The notes under the pieces: generated by a model | What the model was told of the DNA's origin: nothing | The model's database searches: none | What the model saw: the letters and a program-made list of their open reading frames with translations, nothing else | NCBI GenBank assembly: GCA_964420455.1 | Contig: CAYQTO010000012.1 | Span: forward strand, 1 to 41,417 | DNA from: CAYQTO01 sp964420455 | GTDB lineage: Bacteria; Sumerlaeota; Sumerlaeia; SLMS01 | Direction of reading: 5' to 3' | DNA: 41,417 nucleotides | Shown here: positions 33,366 through 41,052 of the stretch, piece after piece | Position numbering within the stretch: the stretch's first letter is position 1 | Layout of the letters: each line of letters starts with the position of its first letter | Made by a program: the position numbers and the translations under genes

Positions 33366-33656
33366 ATGAGCCGCCTGGTGTATATCCACTTCCTGCTGGT
33401 GGGGCTCGCGCTGGTGGCGCTGATCTTTGCCGCCTTTCACAAGAAGCCGTACCTCGAGGTGCCGACCGTGATCGAACCACGGGGACTGGACGAGACGGAG
33501 GAGCAACTCGAGCGCGCCGTGCGCGACGAGCGAAACCGCGAGATGGCCCTCGAGATTCCCGGCGTGGCCGGGCCCAACTCGCCTGCCACCACTCCCATCC
33601 CCACCCCCGAAACGACTTTCCAGATCCGTACCCGCAACGAAACCGCCTTCCCCTGA
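33366..33656 (+). CDS. Small single-pass membrane protein of unknown function
   Basis: 96 residues. Short N-terminus then one membrane helix (LVYIHFLLVGLALVALIFAAF), a Lys-Lys pair, and a charged Glu/Arg helix (DETEEQLERAVRDERNREMAL) ending in a Pro/Thr-rich tail. With the positive residues KK after the helix, the bulk may be cytoplasmic. Unknown family. It precedes the FG-GAP gene by 22 bp on the same strand, so co-transcription is likely. Confidence 0.7.
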   Translation: MSRLVYIHFLLVGLALVALIFAAFHKKPYLEVPTVIEPRGLDETEEQLERAVRDERNREMALEIPGVAGPNSPATTPIPTPETTFQIRTRNETAFP

Positions 33657-33678
33657 TTCCCCGCCCCGAGGCCTCCAC

Positions 33679-36021
33679 GTGACGATCCTTCGCCAGACGA
33701 TACTCCGCGCCGCGTTTCTTCCCGCCGCCTGCCTGGCTGGCCCTCCCTTCCTCCCTGCCCAGGGTCCCGAGATCGCCGAAGCCCGCTTCCTTCCCACGGC
33801 CGCCCGGGAGTACCGCCTCGGCGGCCCCACTATCCACAAGGTCAACCGCCGCAGCAAGGAGCTGATGGTCGCCGACTTTAACACCGATGGCCTTCTCGAC
33901 TTTGGCGTCATCACCAACGAGCGCAGCATGCTCGAACTGTTCCTCCAAAGGGAGGAGTTCGAGGCCGGTGCCGACCGTTTCGCCAAAGAGACGGTCACCC
34001 TGGACCGCATCGTCCGGTCTGCCGAGCCCATGGACGTGAACGGCGACGGCCGAACCGACCTGATCATCACCAGTTCGCCACCGAGCATCGCGGTCATGTA
34101 CCAGGACCGCGAGGGGCGGTTTGAAAGCCCGGAGGACCTCGCTCTCGAGGGGGACCGCCTCGTCACCGCCGACTTCAACAAGGACGGCCGCGACGACCTC
34201 CTCGTCTATGCGGAAAAGCGCTTCGACCTCCTGATGGGCGAGCGCCGGGGCCTTTCCCTCGAGCCCACGCACACCTTTCATACCACCGGCGAGCCCGCCC
34301 GCGACCCCATGGTGGTCGACCTTGATGGCGACGGGCTCCTGGACATCGTTTACCACGATGCCAGCCAGTTCGAGGATGTCGTCATTCGTCGCCAGGCGGC
34401 CGACGGCACGTTCCCCTCGGAGTTCCGCGTCAGCTCGACGGTCCTGCGGGCGGTGGCACCCTTTCCCCGGCCGGGAGCCGGCATCGACGCCCTCGCGGCG
34501 GTCCTCAACACGACACGGGTCCTGACCGTGTTCGAACTCGAGGAGGCGGAGCGCGACGACCCCTCCGCGCTCCTCTCCTTCTCGCCCATGCAGACGATTC
34601 CTTTCGATGCCGAGACACGGTCGAACCGCACGCGGGCGATCACGACAGACCTCGACGGCGACGGGCGCCTCGATGTGGTGGTCCATGCCTCCGACCTTTC
34701 CGTGCTGCGCACCTACCGCCAGACCCGCACCGGCGACCTCGTGGAAAGCCGCCTCGCGACCTTCGACGGCATCGAGGCGGTGGTTCCCCTGCCGGTGCCC
34801 CCCGGCGAGCCCACCCCGCTGATGATCTTCTCGCCCGAGGAAAACGCGATCGGCTTCGCCCGGATGGACGGGAACGGCGAGCTTCCCTTTCCCGCCGTTC
34901 TCCCTGTGAGGGGCGAGCCCACCGGCGCAACGGTGGTCACCATGAATGGCGGGACGCACCTCGCGGTGACCGTCGAGGATGAGGAGGGAACGCCGATCCT
35001 TCGTGTCTATACGCTGGGGTCCGACGGTTCCCTCGGTGACCCGCGCGAGGCCCTCGCGGAAGGCGACAATCCTTTCGACGGGGTGGACCTCGTGGGTCTC
35101 GAGGCGTTCGACCTCAACCGCGACGGACGGGAAGACCTCGTGGCGTACGCGGATTTCCAGCCGGCGATCCCGCTGCTCCAGACGGAGGAAGGCCGGTTCG
35201 AGGCGGTGGAAGGGACGAGCGGCCTGCTGGTGGGGCTGCTGACGAGCGCGCGGCCTTCGACGCTGGACCGTGCCTCCGGCACCGGCGGCGTCCTCGCCAT
35301 CAAGGAGCAGTTCGCCCGCTCCTTCGCGCTGGACGAGGACCGGAACGTGGTGATCAAGCACCAGTTCAACGGGCGGGGGGCAAGCTCGAGGCTGGTGGCG
35401 GCAGGGACGGGAACCCTCCGCGAAGGGCGCCAGGTGGTGGCTCTTCTCGATCGCGGGGAGACGGCGGTCACCCTCTACGAGCAGGCGGAGGCGGACGGCC
35501 CGTTCACGTTCCTCCAGGACGTGGACCTCGACGGCGCCGAGTACTCGACGCTCCGCCTCGTGGACTTGAACGGTGATGGCGACGACGAGGTGCTCCTGGT
35601 GGCGTCGGACCGCATCGGGGTGCTTTACCCACGTCGGATGTTCGGCGGGCTGGCGGACCTCGCGACGCTGACCCCGGCGGACGAGGAGGAGGGCGGCTAC
35701 GGAGTTGTCTATACGGCGGACCTGATCGAGGCGCCGGGAATGGAGTTCGCCCTCGTGGAGATGAAGGACATGCTGCTGGACCTCGCGCTGCTGGGCGAGG
35801 ACGACGAGGGGCGCCCGGCCCTCCATCGCTTCTATTCGTTCAAGATGTTCGACAGCGAGTCGACACTTGCCCGGCGCGTGAACCTCGACGCGCTCCCCGA
35901 GCCCCGGGAATTCACCGCCGCGGACCTCGACGGCGACGGCCGTCCCGAACTCGTGACCCTCATGCACGACAACGTGATCGTCTATACACCCCTCGACCCC
36001 GCGGAGGACGACGAAAGGTAA
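33679..36021 (+). CDS. Exported FG-GAP/VCBS repeat protein
   Basis: 780 residues from a GTG at 33679 that begins a signal-peptide-like segment (LRQTILRAAFLPAACLAGPP). An LPAAC site might be a lipobox, but Pro at -3 is atypical. The mature protein carries at least eight calcium-loop motifs of FG-GAP/VCBS beta-propeller blades, including DFNTDGLLDFGVI, DVNGDGRTDLIIT, DFNKDGRDDLLVY, DLDGDGLLDIVYH, DLDGDGRLDVVVH, DLNRDGREDLVAY, DLNGDGDDEVLLV and DLDGDGRPELVTL. Such proteins form calcium-bound propellers, usually surface or secreted, for adhesion or substrate binding. It carries three exact octamer GTCTATAC copies in Val-Tyr-Thr codons (35005, 35707 and 35980). Its stop is five bases before the treS start. 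Confidence 0.9.
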   Translation: MTILRQTILRAAFLPAACLAGPPFLPAQGPEIAEARFLPTAAREYRLGGPTIHKVNRRSKELMVADFNTDGLLDFGVITNERSMLELFLQREEFEAGADRFAKETVTLDRIVRSAEPMDVNGDGRTDLIITSSPPSIAVMYQDREGRFESPEDLALEGDRLVTADFNKDGRDDLLVYAEKRFDLLMGERRGLSLEPTHTFHTTGEPARDPMVVDLDGDGLLDIVYHDASQFEDVVIRRQAADGTFPSEFRVSSTVLRAVAPFPRPGAGIDALAAVLNTTRVLTVFELEEAERDDPSALLSFSPMQTIPFDAETRSNRTRAITTDLDGDGRLDVVVHASDLSVLRTYRQTRTGDLVESRLATFDGIEAVVPLPVPPGEPTPLMIFSPEENAIGFARMDGNGELPFPAVLPVRGEPTGATVVTMNGGTHLAVTVEDEEGTPILRVYTLGSDGSLGDPREALAEGDNPFDGVDLVGLEAFDLNRDGREDLVAYADFQPAIPLLQTEEGRFEAVEGTSGLLVGLLTSARPSTLDRASGTGGVLAIKEQFARSFALDEDRNVVIKHQFNGRGASSRLVAAGTGTLREGRQVVALLDRGETAVTLYEQAEADGPFTFLQDVDLDGAEYSTLRLVDLNGDGDDEVLLVASDRIGVLYPRRMFGGLADLATLTPADEEEGGYGVVYTADLIEAPGMEFALVEMKDMLLDLALLGEDDEGRPALHRFYSFKMFDSESTLARRVNLDALPEPREFTAADLDGDGRPELVTLMHDNVIVYTPLDPAEDDER

Positions 36022-36026
36022 ACCGC

Positions 36027-37688
36027 ATGGCGAACTCGCCCCTGGCACCCTGGGCCAACAACTCGCCCGACTGGTACAAGGACGCGATCTTCTACGAAGT
36101 CCCGGTGCGCGCCTTCCAGGATGGGAACGGCGATGGCATTGGCGACTTCATCGGCCTCACCGACCGCCTGCCCTATATCCACGACCTTGGCGTCAACTGC
36201 ATCTGGCTCCTCCCCTTCTACCAGTCGCCCCTCAAGGACGACGGCTACGACATCGCCGACTACTACCAGATCCATCCCGACTATGGGACCCTCGGCGACT
36301 TCGAACGGTTCCTCGACGCGGCCCACGACCTGGGCATCCGGGTTATCGCGGACCTCGTTGTGAACCACACCAGCACCGACACCCGCTGGTTCCAGGAGGC
36401 CCGCCAGGATCCCGAGTCTCCCTATCGCGACTACTACGTCTGGACCGATGACCCCTCGAAGTACTCCGACGCCCGCATCATCTTCCTCGACACCGAGGCG
36501 TCCAACTGGACCTACGACCACATCGCCGGCCAGCACTACTGGCATCGCTTCTTCAGCCATCAGGCGGACCTGAACTACGACAACCCCGCCGTCCAGGAGG
36601 AGATGCTGCACGTGGTGGACTTCTGGCTCGCGAAGGGGCTCGACGGATTCCGCGTCGACGCAGTGCCGTACCTCTTCGAGCGCGAGGGAACCAACTGCGA
36701 AAACCTCCCGGAGACCCACGAGTTCTGCCGCCGCCTGCGCGCCCACGTCGACAAGCACTTCCCCGGCACCGTTCTCCTTGCCGAGGCGAACCAATGGCCC
36801 GCCGACGTCGTCCAGTATTACGGCGACGGCGACGAGTTCCACATGTGCTTCAACTTCCCCATCATGCCCCGCATGTTCATGGCCATCCGCAAGGAGGACC
36901 GCAAACCGATCGAGGACATCATTCTCAACCTGCCGGAAATCCCCGCCGGTTGCCAATGGGCCACGTTCCTCCGCAACCACGACGAGCTGTCTCTCGAGAT
37001 GGTGACCGACGAGGAGCGTGACTACATGTATTCCGAGTATGCGCGCGACCCGCGGATGAAGCTGAACCTCGGCATCCGCCGCCGCCTCTTCCCATTGATG
37101 GAAAACAACCGGCGCGCGATTGAGCTCCTCCACAGCATGCTCATGACCCTTCCCGGTTCCCCGATCCTGTACTATGGCGACGAAATCGGCATGGGCGACA
37201 ACATCTACCTCGGCGACCGCGCCGGCTGTCGCACCCCCATGCAGTGGACCGGCGACCGCAATTCGGGCTTCTCCCGCGCCGACCCCAGCCGCCTCTACAG
37301 CCCGGTCGTCAGCGACCCCGGCTACAACTATCAGGGCCTCAACGTGGAAAGCGCCGAGCGGTCCCCCTCCTCCTTTCTCAACTGGCTCAAGATGCTGATC
37401 CGCACCCGCAAGCAGTTCCCCGCCTTCAGCCGTGGCCGCATCAAGTTCCTCCACCCCAGGAACTCCCGCGTGCTCAGCTACCTCTGCCTCTCCGACTCCC
37501 AGGTCATGCTCGTGGTGAACAACCTCTCGCGCTTTTGCCAATACGTGGAACTCGACCTGCAGGAGTACGCCGGCCGGCGTCCCTATGATTGTTTCAGCCG
37601 CCTCCCGTTTCCCGACCTCGGCGAGTTGCCGTACCTTGTGACGCTCGCGCCCCACGGATTCTACTGGTTCGAGCTTCGGGAGGAGTAG
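36027..37688 (+). CDS. treS: Trehalose synthase (maltose alpha-D-glucosyltransferase), GH13
   Basis: 553 residues, standard for TreS without a fused maltokinase. TreS interconverts maltose and trehalose. Opening WYKDAIFYEVPVRAFQDGNGDGIGDF, then WLLPFYQSPLKDDGYDIADYY and IHPDYGTLGDFERF; GH13 nucleophile in GFRVDAVPYLFEREGTNCEN (Asp 211), acid/base in VLLAEANQWPADV (Glu 253), stabiliser in FLRNHDELSLEM (Asp 319); then LPGSPILYYGDEIGMGDNIY and RTPMQWTGDRNSGFS. These long stretches distinguish TreS from other GH13 hydrolases. A Shine-Dalgarno GAAAGG overlaps the end of the FG-GAP gene, so the two are probably co-translated. No maltokinase or GlgE follows here. Confidence 0.94.
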   Translation: MANSPLAPWANNSPDWYKDAIFYEVPVRAFQDGNGDGIGDFIGLTDRLPYIHDLGVNCIWLLPFYQSPLKDDGYDIADYYQIHPDYGTLGDFERFLDAAHDLGIRVIADLVVNHTSTDTRWFQEARQDPESPYRDYYVWTDDPSKYSDARIIFLDTEASNWTYDHIAGQHYWHRFFSHQADLNYDNPAVQEEMLHVVDFWLAKGLDGFRVDAVPYLFEREGTNCENLPETHEFCRRLRAHVDKHFPGTVLLAEANQWPADVVQYYGDGDEFHMCFNFPIMPRMFMAIRKEDRKPIEDIILNLPEIPAGCQWATFLRNHDELSLEMVTDEERDYMYSEYARDPRMKLNLGIRRRLFPLMENNRRAIELLHSMLMTLPGSPILYYGDEIGMGDNIYLGDRAGCRTPMQWTGDRNSGFSRADPSRLYSPVVSDPGYNYQGLNVESAERSPSSFLNWLKMLIRTRKQFPAFSRGRIKFLHPRNSRVLSYLCLSDSQVMLVVNNLSRFCQYVELDLQEYAGRRPYDCFSRLPFPDLGELPYLVTLAPHGFYWFELREE

Positions 37689-37787
37689 GGCGAAGCCCCC
37701 GCCCTCATCCTCTCCAGACCGTTTCCCCACGGCATAGGGCGGACGGCACTCCGGGAGCCCCGTTGGCGCGGCCGGCGCCGCAGGCCC

Positions 37788-37806
37788 CGGGCCGTTCTCG
37801 GGCCCG
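37788..37806. terminator. Hairpin in the treS / beta-helix convergent gap
   Basis: CGGGCC-GTTCTCG-GGCCCG, 6-bp arms with a 7-base loop, about 100 bp after treS and before the end of the opposing gene. GC-rich and without a T-run. Together with the next hairpin it may end both convergent transcripts. Confidence 0.4.
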
Positions 37807-37833
37807 CGCTCGCCCGGCGGATTGGTGGTTTCG

Positions 37834-37851
37834 CCCCGGCTTGAACCGGGG
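37834..37851. terminator. Second hairpin in the convergent gap
   Basis: CCCCGG-CTTGAA-CCGGGG, 6-bp arms with a 6-base loop, 19 bp from the stop of the minus-strand beta-helix gene. No T-run on either side. Possible bidirectional terminator or transcript end-protecting stem. Confidence 0.4.
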
Positions 37852-37869
37852 GACGCTGCCGGCCGGTCC

Positions 37870-40245
37870 CTAGTTCAACATCCAACCGACGCCATCGCTC
37901 GCGGCGGCGGGGTCGATGCGAAGGGAGAGGGGTGTGCGCGGCCAGGAGGCGCGGTCCGGGATGGCGAAGACGGCTCTGGTGCCCTCTGCGTCCTGGGCGA
38001 CCTCCGCGGCGGTGGCGGTGACGGGATTGTCGAAGGCGTCTAGCCAGGTGAGGGTGGCGGCGGCGGCGGGTTGGCTGTCGCCGAGGAGGGTGAGCTCGAG
38101 GTTCATGCCGTCGCCGGGGCGTTGTGTATACAGGTAGAGGCGGGCATCGAGCCAGAGGTTGAACTGGACCTCGCGCTGGCCGGCGTCCGGTGGGGCGAGG
38201 GTGGGGAGGGGGCGGTTGAGGCGATAGTCCGTAAGTCCGAGGAGGGCCTCGTAGGCGGAGGTGGTGCCGGTGTCGGGGCGCGAGGCGGGGACGCCCTGGT
38301 AGAAGACGCGGGCACGGAGGCGATCGGTGGCGAGGCTGCCGAAGCCGCTGCCGTCGGTGTCGACGGGCATGAGCGTGGTGGCGCTGTTCATGGGGGGGGC
38401 GGTGAGAAAGCCGGGGATTGCGAGGTTGGGGCCGAAGACCGAACCGCCGGAGCCCGTATAGCCAAGGCCATTGGGTCCGGAGGGATCGCCGTAGTAGTTG
38501 TCGGTGGCGGTGGTGGGGAGCGTGGCGTTGGCCGTGCCGATGGAGAAGGTCCCCGGATTGTTGAGCCAGTTCCAGGCGAGGGTGGGAATGCCGGACTGGT
38601 CCTGGATGAGGATCGCACGGCGGTCGCCGGTGATGTTGTAGAAGTGGTTGTCGGTGAAGGTGTTCTTGTCGCCGGAGTTCTGGAAGTAGGCGCCCTCGAG
38701 GGTGGTGCCGGGGCGGCCGACCATGGTGCTGAAACTGACCACGGTGACGGCGTTCGGATCGGGATAGATCGCGCTGAAGAGGCAGTTCTGGTGCTGGAGG
38801 CCGTAGAAGCTCGGTTCGTAGAGGAGCATGTGGCGCGCGACAAAGGCGGGGGAGAAGGTCTGCATGGTGGTGCCCTCGGTGGGGAGGACGCCGGGGAAGC
38901 CGGGCTGGGACGGGAAGGCGACGTAGCCGGACTTGATGCCAAGGATCATGCCGCGGGAGAAGGCGCGGCTGGTTGCGTCTATGTTGAGGTCGTGGGTACG
39001 CGAGTTGAGGATGGTGCTGTCGATAACGGTCATCAGGCTACCGGGGGCGGCGGGACTGGGGTCGGAGTCGACCTTGCGGCCGGAGAGGCCGGCGGTGCGC
39101 GCACCGGCAACGAAGCTGCGCTCCAGCACGGCCTCGCTCTCGTTCAGCAGGATGCCGTTGTCCGCCCCGTCGATGACGAAGCAATTGTCGATCGCGAGCT
39201 TGCTTTCCTGCGCAAAGACCACGTCGAAGTCGTCTATATTGATATCCCCCCTGATGACGTCGCCGAGGAGGAAGGAGTCGCGGATGAGGCCGTTGCCGAC
39301 GCGGGTCATGTTTACCGCGTTCCGGGCGTTGCGATAGAGGGTGGAGTTGGTGACGACGGCCGTGGGGGTATCGACGAAGACCAGGGCCGAGCGCATGGCG
39401 GTGATGGTGAGTCCGTCGGCAACGCCCGAGGCGAGGTTGTCGAAGTTGATGGCCTCGCGGCGGTCGGCCATGGGGACCGCGGACCCGTCGATGGTGCATC
39501 GACGGATTTCCGCGGTGGTGGCTGGGGCGTCGGCGAGGAAGATCGCCCGGCTGCAGTCGGTGAAGGTGCAGTCGACCACGCGGGCGAGGCCGAACTCGCG
39601 GGCCATGATGGCGCCCTCCTCGCCAATGCCGAGCCCATCGAAGGAGACCCGTTCGATGTCAAACCCGAGGCCCGGTGAGAGTCCGCCGCCGGTGCCGAAG
39701 CTGTTGATGGCCCGCCCGCCGTTGGCGGTGAAGGTCCCGCCGCGCCACGTCAGCTGGCCACCGTTGTAGAGGCGGATTTCCGCCGCATTCGTGAAGTCCA
39801 CGCTTTCGAGGCTGACATCGCCCCCGGCGACTTCGACCGCCGTCGTGTTCATCCCTGCGAGGGTGCTGTCGCGCACGGTGACGGTGGCGCCCGGGGAGGC
39901 CTGCACCAACCGCGCACCATTCTCCGCGACAACGTTCTCCAGCACGCCGGTCGATCCGCTTCCGAACAGGATGCCGCCGCCGTTGCGGATCGTCACGTTG
40001 CGGATCTCGAGGGTCAGTCCCGCGCCGACGATGTAGTAGGTGGAGTCGTTGCCGAGGTCGAGGACGGTACCCGCCGCGCCGTTGAGGACTGTTGGCCCGG
40101 CGGTCAGATTCAGCCCGCCCGTATAGACGGTGGAGGGGGCGAGGTCGATGGTGCCGCCGCCACCCCCGACGACGGAGGAAAGGGGAGTGGCTTGCGCGAG
40201 GCTCGCTGCCAGCACAAGGACTGCACAGGGGAGAGATGTGTTCAT
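37870..40245 (-). CDS. Exported right-handed parallel beta-helix protein
   Basis: 791 residues from the ATG at 40245, which opens a signal peptide (NTSLPCAVLVLAASLAQA). Then a long series of short repeats with Asn/Asp turns typical of parallel beta-helix (pectate-lyase-like) folds: LEIRNVTIRNGGGILFG, GVLENVVAENGARLV, VTVRDSTLAGMNTTAV, AEIRRCTIDGSAV, AVVTNSTLYRNARNAV, GLIRDSFLLGDVI and LERSFVAGARTAGLSG. A C-terminal beta domain (VQFNLWLDARLYLYTQRPGDG, ATLTWLDAFDNPVTATAA) resembles a sorting or Ig-like module. Such proteins are secreted or surface polysaccharide binders or lyases; no catalytic Asp/Lys/Arg set could be assigned. It stands alone, convergent with treS, 52 bp downstream of sdhB. 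Confidence 0.88.
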   Translation of the reverse strand: MNTSLPCAVLVLAASLAQATPLSSVVGGGGGTIDLAPSTVYTGGLNLTAGPTVLNGAAGTVLDLGNDSTYYIVGAGLTLEIRNVTIRNGGGILFGSGSTGVLENVVAENGARLVQASPGATVTVRDSTLAGMNTTAVEVAGGDVSLESVDFTNAAEIRLYNGGQLTWRGGTFTANGGRAINSFGTGGGLSPGLGFDIERVSFDGLGIGEEGAIMAREFGLARVVDCTFTDCSRAIFLADAPATTAEIRRCTIDGSAVPMADRREAINFDNLASGVADGLTITAMRSALVFVDTPTAVVTNSTLYRNARNAVNMTRVGNGLIRDSFLLGDVIRGDINIDDFDVVFAQESKLAIDNCFVIDGADNGILLNESEAVLERSFVAGARTAGLSGRKVDSDPSPAAPGSLMTVIDSTILNSRTHDLNIDATSRAFSRGMILGIKSGYVAFPSQPGFPGVLPTEGTTMQTFSPAFVARHMLLYEPSFYGLQHQNCLFSAIYPDPNAVTVVSFSTMVGRPGTTLEGAYFQNSGDKNTFTDNHFYNITGDRRAILIQDQSGIPTLAWNWLNNPGTFSIGTANATLPTTATDNYYGDPSGPNGLGYTGSGGSVFGPNLAIPGFLTAPPMNSATTLMPVDTDGSGFGSLATDRLRARVFYQGVPASRPDTGTTSAYEALLGLTDYRLNRPLPTLAPPDAGQREVQFNLWLDARLYLYTQRPGDGMNLELTLLGDSQPAAAATLTWLDAFDNPVTATAAEVAQDAEGTRAVFAIPDRASWPRTPLSLRIDPAAASDGVGWMLN

Positions 40246-40297
40246 TGTCGGCCCGCCGGAAAGGGTTTGGCTGGGCTCGCGAGGCAATACCCGTGGC

Positions 40298-41035
40298 TCA
40301 GTCTTCTGTAAACCAGCCCCAGGCGTTGGTCTGCTTCAGGCCGCTGATGGCGTCGAGGAGGGGAATCCCCTTGGGGCAGACCTTGGCGCAGGACTGATCG
40401 TCGCTACAATACTCAACGCCTCCCGCGGCTTCAAGGGCCTTCACGCGCTCTTCCTGGTCCGGCGCGCCGAGGGGCTGCTGGTTGAAGTAGTAGACCTGCA
40501 TGAGCGTCGACGGCCCAACGAAGGGGGATCCAGGCTTCACCTGGGGGCAGACCTCGAGGCACAGGCCGCAGGTGATGCACTGGGAGTACTTGTAGAGGAC
40601 CTGCTGGAGTTCCGGGTCGACCTTGGGGGGCTCGTCGTCGGACTCGCTGTCGCCGATCTCGATCCAGGCCATGGAGGCCTTGAGCCCGTCGAACATGAGG
40701 CGGCGGTCGACGAGGAGGTCACGGACGACGGGAAACTTGGTGAGCGGCTCGATGCGGATGGGTTGCTCGAGGTCGTCGATCAGGGTGGAGCAGGCGGCGC
40801 GGGGCTGGTGGTTGATGATCATGGCGCAGGAGCCGCAGACCTCCTCGAGGCAGGAGGCGTCCCACACCACCGGCTCGGCGCGGTTGCCCTCAAGGTCCAC
40901 CGGGTTGCGGCGAATTTCCATGAGGGCGGAGATGACGTTAAGGCGCGGGCGGTAGGGGATGCGGAAGGACTGCCAGTACTGGGGGAGCCCCGGGCCGTCC
41001 TGGCGGCAGATGTCGAGCTGGATTGTTTCGGGCAT
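40298..41035 (-). CDS. sdhB: Succinate dehydrogenase/fumarate reductase iron-sulfur subunit
   Basis: 245 residues. Three cluster sites are readable: [2Fe-2S] in SCLEEVCGSCAMIINHQPRAAC (Cys 62, 67, 70, 82), [4Fe-4S] in CITCGLCLEVCP (Cys 153, 156, 159, 163) and the [3Fe-4S] region CSDDQSCAKVCPKGIPL. It passes electrons from the FAD subunit to quinone in the inner membrane. The sequence resembles the Bacillus/epsilon-type SdhB rather than the E. coli one. It follows sdhA by 17 bp, and the usual membrane subunit is not in view, probably lying upstream beyond the window. Confidence 0.95.
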   Translation of the reverse strand: MPETIQLDICRQDGPGLPQYWQSFRIPYRPRLNVISALMEIRRNPVDLEGNRAEPVVWDASCLEEVCGSCAMIINHQPRAACSTLIDDLEQPIRIEPLTKFPVVRDLLVDRRLMFDGLKASMAWIEIGDSESDDEPPKVDPELQQVLYKYSQCITCGLCLEVCPQVKPGSPFVGPSTLMQVYYFNQQPLGAPDQEERVKALEAAGGVEYCSDDQSCAKVCPKGIPLLDAISGLKQTNAWGWFTED

Positions 41036-41052
41036 GGGGGGACTCCCTGGGG

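Noticed and set aside
33157..36048. 963-codon open frame antisense to the FG-GAP gene, and a similar one antisense to treS (35982-37730)
   Set aside because: Their His/Val/Glu-rich translations mirror the Asp-Gly repeats and GH13 codons of the genuine genes on the other strand.
38071..39678. 535-codon open frame antisense to the beta-helix gene
   Set aside because: Gly/Val/Glu-rich mirror of the repeat protein; no start signal and no family motif.
45..40128. Octamer explained by avoidance of GTCTAC/GTAGAC
   Set aside because: Those hexamers occur many times (for example 7540, 24740, 28313, 40490), so simple restriction-site avoidance does not force the TAT codon.
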